Assembly: GCA_964644845.1 (NCBI GenBank)
Contig: CAZXXS010000039.1
Coordinates: 1 to 7,325, forward strand
Reading direction: 5' to 3'
Length of the DNA stretch: 7,325 nucleotides
Origin: Geothermovivens sp964644845
GTDB taxonomy: Bacteria > Zhuqueibacterota > Zhuqueibacteria > Oleimicrobiales > Geothermoviventaceae
The notes under the pieces were generated by a model, which saw only the letters and a program-made list of their open reading frames with translations, searched no databases and was not told the origin of the DNA. Positions 1-7,089 of this stretch are shown in pieces (position 1 is the stretch's first letter; each line of letters begins with the position of its first letter). A program made the position numbers and the translations under genes.

Positions 1-1761
1 GAGGCCTTTGACGGTGACTGGGCCGTTCGCAACCGGGTGAATGGGACTCATGCGGAGCTGGACAGCTCCCGCGGCGGCAAGATGGTGCACTTCCCGTTCG
101 TGCACAGCTTTTACCAGCTGGTCCCACCGGAGAAGTACTTCGACGCACACCCTGAGTATTTTGCCCTGGTCAACGGCAAGCGACGTCGCGAAAATGCGCA
201 GCTTTGTCTTACCAATCCTGAAGTGTTGCGCATCGCTACCCGGCAGGTCTACCGCTGGATCGAAGAAAATCCTGAAGTCCGGGTGGTCTCCGTGTCCCAA
301 AACGACTACGCGGGGTTCTGCGAGTGTGAACGGTGCGCGGAGGTGAACCAAGCGGAAGGCAGCCCGGCCGGGTCACTGCTGCGTTTTGTGAACGCGATTG
401 CCGACAGTGTGGCCAAGCGCTACCCGGGGGTGATGATCGAGACCCTGGCTTACACCTGGTCCGAAAAGCCGCCCCGGAATTTGAAAGCCAGGCCGAACGT
501 GATCGTCCGTCTTTGCCACATGTCGCCGGCCTGTAACGTGCACTCGCTCTACCGGGGGTGTGCGGAAAATCGCGTTTACCTCCAGCACCTGAACGAATGG
601 CCCAAGCACGCCGAGCACATCTGGGTGTGGGAGTACACGACGGACTTCAAGGCCTATCTCATGCCCTTTCCCAATTTGGATGCGGTGCTCCGCGACCCGA
701 AGTTCTACCACGAGCACGGCGTGACCGGGTTGTTCTACGAAGGGAGCTACCCGCCGGGCGGCGGCGGAGAAATGGCTGAGCTGCGCGCCTGGGTACTGGC
801 GAAGCTGATGTGGAATCCGAATCGGGACGGAAAGAAACTCGTTCGGGAATTCGTTCGGGGTGTGTACGGACCGGCAGCGCGGTACGTGCTGGCCTACCTG
901 GACTTAATCCACGGTCAGCTGGAGCGCACGGGACTGCACCTTCACTTGTTCGCAGAGCCAGAACCAAAACTCTTTCCTCCTGAATTGCTCGTTCGGGCGG
1001 ACAACCTGTTTGAGAGAGCAAGACGTGCTGCGGCTGGAGATTCGGCTCTTCTGGCTCGTGTTGAGTTGGCGTGGTTACCGGTGCTGTACACCCGGCTCGA
1101 AATGGCGAGGCGAGGTTACCCAGGCTATGCGGCAGGACCGGCGTTCGAGCGGGCCGCAGCCGAATTCGTCCGGATTGCCAGGCAGCACGGGATCCAACAA
1201 ATTCGGGAAGGCAAGGAGTCCGCCAAGATTGATCATTTCATCGAAACCCTACGCTTCGTCGGCCATCCGATGCGGAGGTGCTGGGTAACGGGTCCCTTCG
1301 AGATTTCGCAGTGGCCGGGCATCCCCGTTGCGTTTGCGCCGGAGTCGGGATTTGACAGCACGGCCGTTTACGCTGGGATTGGCGGACAGGCGGTTCGCTG
1401 GCGGAAGTGGAAAGCCGTGCAGTCTTCGTACGTGGATTTTGTCGATCTTTTCGAACCGGACACCCTTGGCGTGGCGTACGCATTTGCGTACCTGTGGTCG
1501 CCTGCCGACACGCTTGCCCGCTTCGGGACCGGCAGCAACGACGGCGTACGAGTGTGGGTAAACGGTGCGGTTGTTCACGAGAACGTCGTTCGGCGGGTGG
1601 CTACGCCAAATGAAGACACCTTCGAAGCCAAATTGCACAGGGGCTGGAATGAGATTCTGGTGAAAGTGGATCAGGCAGGGCGATCTTGGGGTCTGTACCT
1701 GAACGTGGATGACCGGGACAATGTGTTCCGGTGGGATTGGGAGGGGGCAGCGAGGCCGTAA
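1..1761 (+). CDS. DUF4838 domain-containing glycosidase-like protein with C-terminal jelly-roll module (5' end outside window)
   Basis: The frame is open from base 1 to the TAA at 1759-1761 (586 residues visible). The internal GTG at 37 is not a credible start, because the residues before it (EAFDGDWAVRNRVNG) already read as family sequence, so the gene is cut by the window edge. Visible residues about 1-345 match the DUF4838 pattern as I remember it: FVHSFYQLVPPEKYF, then HPEYFALVNGKRR, then SVSQND (97-102), the Cys cluster CECERC (107-112), LLRFVNAIAD, and WVWEYTTDF near 207-215. A helical stretch follows (about 330-425). The end (about 428-570) is a beta-sandwich with GSNDGVRVWVNG at 511-522 and an AGRSWGLYLNV strand. 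DUF4838 proteins are distant relatives of alpha-glucuronidase/GH20-type enzymes and are usually exported; their activity is mostly undetermined. The missing N-terminus should hold a signal peptide and a GH20b-like domain. Family call confident; substrate unknown. Confidence 0.9.
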   Translation, partial: EAFDGDWAVRNRVNGTHAELDSSRGGKMVHFPFVHSFYQLVPPEKYFDAHPEYFALVNGKRRRENAQLCLTNPEVLRIATRQVYRWIEENPEVRVVSVSQNDYAGFCECERCAEVNQAEGSPAGSLLRFVNAIADSVAKRYPGVMIETLAYTWSEKPPRNLKARPNVIVRLCHMSPACNVHSLYRGCAENRVYLQHLNEWPKHAEHIWVWEYTTDFKAYLMPFPNLDAVLRDPKFYHEHGVTGLFYEGSYPPGGGGEMAELRAWVLAKLMWNPNRDGKKLVREFVRGVYGPAARYVLAYLDLIHGQLERTGLHLHLFAEPEPKLFPPELLVRADNLFERARRAAAGDSALLARVELAWLPVLYTRLEMARRGYPGYAAGPAFERAAAEFVRIARQHGIQQIREGKESAKIDHFIETLRFVGHPMRRCWVTGPFEISQWPGIPVAFAPESGFDSTAVYAGIGGQAVRWRKWKAVQSSYVDFVDLFEPDTLGVAYAFAYLWSPADTLARFGTGSNDGVRVWVNGAVVHENVVRRVATPNEDTFEAKLHRGWNEILVKVDQAGRSWGLYLNVDDRDNVFRWDWEGAARP

Positions 1762-2392
1762 GTACTGATCAGCCCTCCCGCGCCTCAGCCCGGGAACCGA
1801 TGTGTTTTTCTGCAAGCGAACCGCGACCGATCCTGGCTTGTCCTGCAAAGCAGTTCTCGCCACCGGACTTCTGTCCTGCGTGGAGAAGTACGGAGTGCGC
1901 GTGGCGTCCAGCTGTAAGAAGAACCTGCCTCGCGAACATGCTCTTTGGTTGCTTTCTCTGCTACGGCATTCGGGGTTCGAAGGGGGAAAGCGGCGTCGCT
2001 TTTCCGGGCGGGATGATTGCACTGCCGGTGAGCAAAACGGCCAGCAAGTGCCGAAGACGGAGATTTGGCCTTGCTACAGTGGACAGTGTGTCTCAGGTAC
2101 GGGTGCCTGGTGTGGTGGGTTGCTGCCGGGAGCGAGTGGGACCAACAGGTGTACGGGCGGCTGACAAACGGGGAGTTGGGCAGCGCTCAGGGGATTTGAC
2201 CGTGCGGCCACGTGGTGGACGACGCTGAGACTGCGCCGAGGAACGGATCGTTGGACTGAGAGAGCTGTGAGCCCGTACGTCGCGATCCCGTCTTCTGTGG
2301 AGGCGTCTTTCCGGAATCTGGTGCGGAAATCGGATGGACAAGAGTACGGCAGCGAGAATTTCGAACTCAGACAACAACGCAGCGGAGCCGAG
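1762..2392. other. 631-base intergenic stretch without a convincing gene
   Basis: No frame here has both a credible ribosome binding site and protein-like composition. The open frames on both strands translate to Arg/Cys/Gly-rich or Arg/Ser/Pro-rich strings typical of GC-rich non-coding DNA. Near the upstream gene, GGGAGGG (1739-1745) can pair with CCCTCCC (1773-1779) across a 27-base loop, and a TTTTT run lies at 1805-1809, but they are too far apart to be a standard terminator. An 8-base perfect palindrome CCACGTGG lies at 2208-2215, with a TTGACC element at 2196-2201 just before it. No matching -10 box is visible at the right spacing. The stretch probably holds the promoter of the 1,199-residue gene, but I cannot place it. 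Confidence 0.55.
2384..2387 (+). promoter_or_regulatory. Ribosome binding site (GGAG) fixing the ATG at 2393
   Basis: GGAG ends five bases before the ATG at 2393. This ATG opens directly into a signal peptide, whereas the GTG at 2267 would put 42 hydrophilic residues ahead of it. The site therefore supports the internal ATG as the true start. Confidence 0.65.
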
Positions 2393-5300
2393 ATGAAGGT
2401 AGCAGGAAAGATTTTGCCGTTACTTTTCGTGGTTGTGTTCAGCGGTGAGCTTTTCGGTACAACGGCCGTAGTGGTCCGTGGCAGGTTGTCGTCGCCGCCT
2501 GGGTTTGCACTTGACGACTTGCGCCAGGCGCTGAAGGCGAAAGAAATCCCTTTCGCGCTTCTGGACGAGCGGAGAGCGACGGGCCGCGGGTACGTGATCG
2601 AGATCGTTGCTCCTGCCGAGGGGACGAAGCGCTTTTGGGCGAAGCCGGAGTCCTACCGAATTTCCGTGCAAGGCCGAAGGGCAGTGGTAACCGGTTCAGA
2701 CGCTGTGGGTCTGATGTACGGCATTTTCGCGCTTGCGGAGCAGATCCGGTTGGCGCCGGGGAGGGGTGAAGCTGTCCTGTCGCGCCTGCGCGGGGCTTTT
2801 GGCGAACCAGCACTGCAAATTCGGGCTGACAATCCGTTCCTCACCGTGGAAGGCGAGACGGGGATTTCGGACTGGTTTTACGACGAACAGTACTGGCAGA
2901 CGTACTTCTCCATGCTGGCGCGGAACCGGTACAACCTGTGCGACATCCACGCCATGTACCGTTACCCGCAAACAAATTTCCCGAACTTGCTCCCTTTTTT
3001 CATCAAGAAGCCGGACATGCCTGAGGCTTCTTGGCCGAGCGAGGACCAGGAACGCAACCTGGCCATGCTGAAGCGAATCGTGGACATCGCCGAGGCACAC
3101 GGTGTGCACGTGGCCTTGATGAACTACTCGGCCGATCTGCCCGGCGTGAACATGGGCGATGAGGACAAGATGACCGAGTACATCAGCTGGGCCATTGCCG
3201 AGCTGTTGCGTCGTGTGCCCAAACTGTGGATGTTTGGTTTTCGCATTGGCGAATCCGGCAAAAGCGCAGATTTTTTCGAGAAGGCCTACATCGATGGGGT
3301 CGTGAGGTCGGGACGAAAGGACATTCGCCTGTACACACGGCACTGGCTGGCCGACTTTCGCAGCTTGTCCAAGATCGGCATGAAGTATCCAGGCAATTTC
3401 TTTCTGGAAATCAAGTACAACGGCGAGCATTTAGGTGCTCCTTACCACGCTCTGACGGCTTTCGAAAAGGCCGAACTCTACCCTGACATCTGGCGCGACA
3501 ACTCCTACGGCGAGTTTCTGAACTACCCGCGCTACTGGCACATCATCTGGCAGATCCGGGCCAACGGCACACACCGGCTCTTCCCGTGGAACGACGTTGA
3601 GTTTGCACGACGCACCGTGCGCACCTGTACCTTCGGCAAAGCTGTGGGCTTCACGATGGAGCCCATCACCGCCTATTTTCGGCAGGAACCCGATCGGGTG
3701 TTCAAAAATCCGGCCGAAGCGGACTACATCCGGTACATGCCGGAGCGGTACTGGTCCTGGTACCTTATCTGGGGACGCCTGGGCTACGATCCCAACACGC
3801 CGGACAGCGTTTTCGTGAAAACCTTTGCCGAGCACTATGGAAGCGAGGCAGGACCGAAGATCTACCGGTTGACAACGCTGGCCAGCCGGGTGGTGCCGCT
3901 GATCTTTCGACACCACGCGCACGGACCGGACCACCGTTTGATGGCCCCGGAGTTCGAGACGGGAAACGCGATCGTTGTCTCCTACCATCGGAACGACAGG
4001 GTGTACAACATCGACGATTTCGCCAGGTCGCCGGTCCTTGACCGACATGTTTACCTGAACTGCGTGGACTTCGTGCACGCCTACCTGACGGATCGCGTTC
4101 GAGGCAAAATCACACCTCTGGACGCGGCGCGGGAGTTCGACGCGTTGGCGGACAGCATCTTCGGACAGCTTGAGGGCATCGAGCCAACGCGCTCACGGAA
4201 AGAATGGCGCCACATTAGAACGGATGTACGGGCCTTAGGGTGGCTGGCCCGTTACTACGCTGCCAAAGACAGGGCCGCTGTGGCTTTGCAGTTTTACTAC
4301 GCCACCGGGGATGCCTCGCAGCTCGTTGTGGCAGAAAGCCAGGTGTTGAAGGCTACGGACTACTGGAAAAAGCTCGCCATGACGGCCGAAGCGCAGTACA
4401 GACCCATTTACGATCCTCTGCGCACGGGCAAAGCATTTACCTGGAGCAGTCAGCTGAAGGACTTGGAGGCGGATTTGAAGCGGGTGCGAGAAGTTATGAC
4501 CCGGGCAGCACGGGTCGACCCTCCCAGGGTGGGGCACGTGCCCATTTACCGAACGCAACCGAATGCAGATCTTCGGCTCGTTCTGGGTGCAACCGTAGGG
4601 CCGAGCGCTCAGGTCACACTGACGTACGCTGTGGGCGGTGCGCAAGAGCGGATTCTGCCCTGCAAGCGCTCGGGTAGGTGGACCTGGACGGCTTGCATCC
4701 CGGGCAGAGAGCTGCGGGAAGGGGAAGACGTTTTCTACCGTTTCACCGTCGAGGAAGACGGCTGGAAAAGAACCCTACCCGATTCGAGCGCGACGCCCTT
4801 TCACACCGTTGTCACTTGCGACGATGAGGGACCCCGTGTCGCCTGGAACGAGGCGGGGATCCTTGTAAAGCGCGATCAAGGATCCGTGCACGTGGAAGCG
4901 ACGGTCGTGGACAGCGCGGGTGTGGACAGCGTTTGGGTTGCCTGGAAACCGCTGCCAGGGACGGTGGAGTGGCAAAAGCCGATTCCCATGCAACGGGGAT
5001 TCGAGAGTGACACATTCTGCGCGGACGTTCCGCTGACGTACGAGGGGGTTCTTTACTCCGTGATCGCCAGGGATCGCTACGGCAACGTGACGCGGTTTCC
5101 GGACGCGCGTTTGCAGACCCCGTACAGGGCGGTGGAGCCCTGGGATCGTGGTTTGCCACCGGACATGCGCATCGCTTCGCCGGGCAAGGTTGAGCATGTG
5201 GCTGTGCGCACGGTGGAGTGGTCGGAAATCTCGAAAATGGGCCGACCCGGCCGCTTCTACGAGTACGAAGGGCCGGGTCGAGTGCGTTTCGAATTTCGGG

Positions 5301-5992
5301 TGAGCAAGTTTTCGGACTACCGGCTGACGATTGGGAAGGTCATCAGCAGGGACTACGGGACCGCCGAAGTGCTGGTTGACAGTCAGTCCGTCGGGGACCT
5401 GGTGTGTGCCCAGGATGTAGCCTCGATCCTGCCTGCTTTCCAGGATTTTACCGTGCGAAGACTGGCAGCTGGACGCCACACCCTGACGTTGCAGCTGAAG
5501 GGCGACGGCAGGATCGGTCTCGAGGGTTACAAGTTTGTGGACCAGCCGGCGCAAATTGGAGTGTTCGTCATCTCTCGCTCTTTTCCGGGCTACCCCGGGA
5601 AAGAGGGCGAAAAGATGTACCCGGTTGGGCGCACAGACCTGCAGTGGAGGGTGGCGGAGGTCGGTGCCCGCGGGATTGTGCGTCTGGACAAACAGCTGGA
5701 CCCGCATGAAAATTGCCACGCCTACGCGGCTACCGTCATTGTCTGCGACAGAGCAATCGACACTCAGCTTCGCATCGGCCACAACGACGGTGTGTACGTT
5801 TGGTTGAATGGGGAAGTGGTTTACGCGTACCCTGGCAAACACGCATTTCAGTACAACATGGCTGCAGTGCCGATCCGACTGAGAAAAGGCAAGAACCTGC
5901 TGGTGCTGCTGGTGATGCAGGCTGGGCGGAACTGGTTGTTCAACGTGAATCTGGACACGTACGATTTTCGGACGGAGCTGCCGAAATGGTGA
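2393..5992 (+). CDS. Secreted multi-domain glycosidase-like protein (GH20/GH67-like N-domain and barrel, C-terminal beta-sandwich and jelly-roll modules)
   Basis: It encodes 1,199 residues from ATG 2393 to TGA 5990-5992. Residues 1-25 form a signal peptide (MKVAGK, then the hydrophobic ILPLLFVVVF), so it is exported; no lipobox cysteine is seen. Residues about 25-121 look like the alpha/beta domain that precedes the catalytic barrel in GH20/GH67 enzymes, ending in SDAVGLMYGIFALAEQIRL. Residues about 143-510 fit a TIM-barrel-like catalytic region. Candidate acidic residues lie in FGFRIGES (Glu287), FFLEIKYNGEH (Glu339, Glu344) and LFPWNDVEF (Asp401, Glu403). A helical region follows (about 515-710). 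Two Ig/fibronectin-like beta-sandwiches lie near 718-808 and 815-910. A CBM-like domain ends in LAAGRHTLTLQLKGDGRIGLEGY (about 940-1050). A terminal jelly-roll (about 1055-1190) has GHNDGVYVWLNG at 1129-1140 and resembles the end of the upstream DUF4838 protein. Substrate and true activity are unknown; a non-catalytic glycan-binding role is possible. Confidence 0.85.
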   Translation: MKVAGKILPLLFVVVFSGELFGTTAVVVRGRLSSPPGFALDDLRQALKAKEIPFALLDERRATGRGYVIEIVAPAEGTKRFWAKPESYRISVQGRRAVVTGSDAVGLMYGIFALAEQIRLAPGRGEAVLSRLRGAFGEPALQIRADNPFLTVEGETGISDWFYDEQYWQTYFSMLARNRYNLCDIHAMYRYPQTNFPNLLPFFIKKPDMPEASWPSEDQERNLAMLKRIVDIAEAHGVHVALMNYSADLPGVNMGDEDKMTEYISWAIAELLRRVPKLWMFGFRIGESGKSADFFEKAYIDGVVRSGRKDIRLYTRHWLADFRSLSKIGMKYPGNFFLEIKYNGEHLGAPYHALTAFEKAELYPDIWRDNSYGEFLNYPRYWHIIWQIRANGTHRLFPWNDVEFARRTVRTCTFGKAVGFTMEPITAYFRQEPDRVFKNPAEADYIRYMPERYWSWYLIWGRLGYDPNTPDSVFVKTFAEHYGSEAGPKIYRLTTLASRVVPLIFRHHAHGPDHRLMAPEFETGNAIVVSYHRNDRVYNIDDFARSPVLDRHVYLNCVDFVHAYLTDRVRGKITPLDAAREFDALADSIFGQLEGIEPTRSRKEWRHIRTDVRALGWLARYYAAKDRAAVALQFYYATGDASQLVVAESQVLKATDYWKKLAMTAEAQYRPIYDPLRTGKAFTWSSQLKDLEADLKRVREVMTRAARVDPPRVGHVPIYRTQPNADLRLVLGATVGPSAQVTLTYAVGGAQERILPCKRSGRWTWTACIPGRELREGEDVFYRFTVEEDGWKRTLPDSSATPFHTVVTCDDEGPRVAWNEAGILVKRDQGSVHVEATVVDSAGVDSVWVAWKPLPGTVEWQKPIPMQRGFESDTFCADVPLTYEGVLYSVIARDRYGNVTRFPDARLQTPYRAVEPWDRGLPPDMRIASPGKVEHVAVRTVEWSEISKMGRPGRFYEYEGPGRVRFEFRVSKFSDYRLTIGKVISRDYGTAEVLVDSQSVGDLVCAQDVASILPAFQDFTVRRLAAGRHTLTLQLKGDGRIGLEGYKFVDQPAQIGVFVISRSFPGYPGKEGEKMYPVGRTDLQWRVAEVGARGIVRLDKQLDPHENCHAYAATVIVCDRAIDTQLRIGHNDGVYVWLNGEVVYAYPGKHAFQYNMAAVPIRLRKGKNLLVLLVMQAGRNWLFNVNLDTYDFRTELPKW

Positions 5993-6003
5993 CGTGGGGG
6001 CGG

Positions 6004-6035
6004 CAGCAGGATCTGGCGGCCTTGTGAGGCTGCTG
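6004..6035 (+). terminator. Weak imperfect hairpin after the secreted glycosidase-like gene
   Basis: CAGCAG (6004-6009) pairs with CTGCTG (6030-6035). An alternative inner stem is GCCT (6019-6022) with AGGC (6027-6030). The hairpin is followed by AAAATCGC and then TTTT at 6045-6048, so the T run is short and displaced. It starts 11 bases after the stop codon. It could attenuate or end transcription but is not a convincing intrinsic terminator. Confidence 0.25.
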
Positions 6036-6064
6036 GAAAATCGCTTTTGAATGTTGAGCAAAGT

Positions 6065-6071
6065 GAGAGGG
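6065..6071 (+). promoter_or_regulatory. Ribosome binding site (GAGAGGG) fixing the GTG at 6077
   Basis: GAGAGGG ends five bases before GTG 6077. The in-frame TTG at 6047 has only a weak GGAA-like sequence upstream. The ATG at 6051 is in another frame and does not lead into the gene. Confidence 0.55.
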
Positions 6072-6076
6072 CGACG

Positions 6077-6706
6077 GTGGACTTCGACATTCACAAACTG
6101 GACGCGCTCGATGCGGATCGGTGGGACAGGCAGCTGGACCGAACCTTCGAGCGTTACAAAGAGACGCTGTTGAAGCTCTTCTCGGAATCTCGGGAGGGTA
6201 AAGCTTACCTCAAATCGTTCCCGGATGGACTGTTCTGGGTGGATGCCTTTGTGCATTTCGGTTACGCGTACCTGGGAGTGCCGCTTACGAAAATGCGCGT
6301 CTCCGATGTGGAGGAGGTGGTTCTGGGAATGTTCCCGCGCAAGGTGGCGGTGGATGTCGCCGAAGCAGAGAGGGAGGCTATTCCGGGACTTGTTGCCTTT
6401 TGGGAGTACCTGAAGCGGGAATACAACCTACCTGCGGCGGACAAGATCCTGGATCGGCTGCGCAACATCAAACGCGAATTCAAAGAGGCGATGGAAGACA
6501 CATCGCTCTTTGGACCCGCCAAATCGCTGTTCGCGTTGGGCGAGGAAGCTGGCTTTGACATGACGGACCAGGACGAGCTGCAAAGGTTCATCGAGGCCTT
6601 CAATCTGTTCCAGATGCTGGATCAGGAGGAGAAAGGAAAAGGCTCGGGCAATCGGCCGAGGAGAAAGCGGAAATCCACAAAAGCGAGGAAGAAGCGGAAA
6701 AAGTAG
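6077..6706 (+). CDS. Conserved hypothetical helical protein with strongly basic C-terminal tail (SEC-C-associated-like)
   Basis: It encodes 209 residues from GTG 6077 to TAG 6704-6706; a TTG start at 6047 would add ten residues. There is no signal peptide, membrane segment or cysteine, so it is probably cytosolic. The body looks all-helical and charged: DRQLDRTFERYKETLLKLF near 18-36, an aromatic stretch FWVDAFVHFGYAYLGV (53-68), MFPRKVAVDV (85-94), FWEYLKREYNLP (108-119) and FGPAKSLFALGEEAGFDMT (145-163). The MFPRKV, FWEYLKREY and FGPAKS...GFDMT blocks remind me of hypothetical proteins often annotated with an SEC-C metal-binding motif. No SEC-C cysteines are present here, and I make that link from memory only. 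Residues 186-209 are a Lys/Arg tail (15 basic residues of 24) that could bind nucleic acid or a ribosome. The gene lies 84 bases after the secreted protein gene, and a functional link is not evident. Confidence 0.75.
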   Translation: MDFDIHKLDALDADRWDRQLDRTFERYKETLLKLFSESREGKAYLKSFPDGLFWVDAFVHFGYAYLGVPLTKMRVSDVEEVVLGMFPRKVAVDVAEAEREAIPGLVAFWEYLKREYNLPAADKILDRLRNIKREFKEAMEDTSLFGPAKSLFALGEEAGFDMTDQDELQRFIEAFNLFQMLDQEEKGKGSGNRPRRKRKSTKARKKRKK

Positions 6707-6921
6707 CCCTGGGTTCAGGACAGAGAACACTGGCAGGTGAGTTGGGTGAATGCTGAGAGGGGGGAAAGTGCCGGACCTGTTTCGTTGGACCCGTGAAGCA
6801 TTCTTTGGAGACTAAAGCCGGGTTGGCACTGATCAGAGCGAGAGGCATGAGCTTTTGGACCGCGCAACTCTGACCTGGCATTTGGCAGGTCGCTTGACAG
6901 GTACGCGGTAGTGCCGTGGAG

Positions 6922-7071
6922 ATGCAGATTAACCAGTTGACAGTCTGGGTTTCGAACGGAGAAGCTCCAATTATCCTGTGTCCGGGGATGCTCTACCGCC
7001 CCAAGATCAACGGGGTCTTGGAACCGCGTTGGGTGGTGAGAACGCAAGCGGGGATGGTGCTCAGAATGTGA
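6922..7071 (+). CDS. Doubtful 49-residue ORF
   Basis: ATG 6922 to TGA 7069-7071 gives a mixed hydrophobic peptide (MQINQLTVWVSNGEAPIILC at its start; VLEPRWVVRTQAGM near its end). It lies 18 bases before the next frame, as an operon neighbour would. The only GGAG (6918-6921) touches the ATG with no spacing, and the alternative GTG at 6916 has no better site. I do not recognise it, and it could be chance or a remnant. Confidence 0.2.
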   Translation: MQINQLTVWVSNGEAPIILCPGMLYRPKINGVLEPRWVVRTQAGMVLRM

Positions 7072-7074
7072 ATT

Positions 7075-7081
7075 GGGGAGG
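7075..7081 (+). promoter_or_regulatory. Strong ribosome binding site (GGGGAGG)
   Basis: GGGGAGG lies eight bases before ATG 7090, and an in-frame GTG at 7087 is a second possible start. It is the best Shine-Dalgarno match in the window and supports real translation of the interrupted frame that follows. Confidence 0.6.
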
Positions 7082-7089
7082 CTCCAGTG

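Larger units (their letters stand above)
6707..7089. other. 383-base stretch with only fragmentary coding signal
   Basis: No full gene is seen. A strong Shine-Dalgarno-like AGGGGGG (6758-6764) precedes a GTG at 6768, but that frame stops at TAA 6813-6815 after 15 codons (MPDLFRWTREAFFGD). The same frame then stays open to TAG 6909-6911 with protein-like sequence including SERHELLDRATL. A small inverted repeat, GACCTG (6872-6877) with CAGGTC (6886-6891), encloses an 8-base loop and has no T run. TTGACA occurs at 6894-6899 and 6937-6942, but neither has a good -10 box 16-18 bases downstream. The stretch may be decayed coding DNA or an untranslated leader for the frame at 7090. Confidence 0.4.

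Noticed and set aside
1249..2022. Minus-strand 257-residue open frame
   Set aside because: It largely overlaps the DUF4838 gene antisense, is rich in Arg, Ser and Pro, and has no recognisable motif; it is a GC-driven shadow frame.
1802..2228. Plus-strand open frames in the long intergenic gap
   Set aside because: The translations are Cys/Gly/Arg-rich without secondary-structure pattern, and none has a usable ribosome binding site.
2267..2392. Upstream GTG start that would extend the 1,199-residue protein by 42 residues
   Set aside because: The extension is hydrophilic and would bury the clear signal peptide that begins at ATG 2393, which has its own GGAG site.
4775..6256. Minus-strand 493-residue open frame
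   Set aside because: It runs antisense to the strongly supported secreted protein and the start of the next gene. Its His/Arg/Val-rich composition mirrors the codon pattern of the real genes.
1764..6838. ACTGATCAG occurring at about 1763-1771 and 6828-6836 as a possible repeat or attachment site
   Set aside because: Nine bases built on a common palindrome are expected by chance, the flanks do not match, and no integrase or transposase lies between them.
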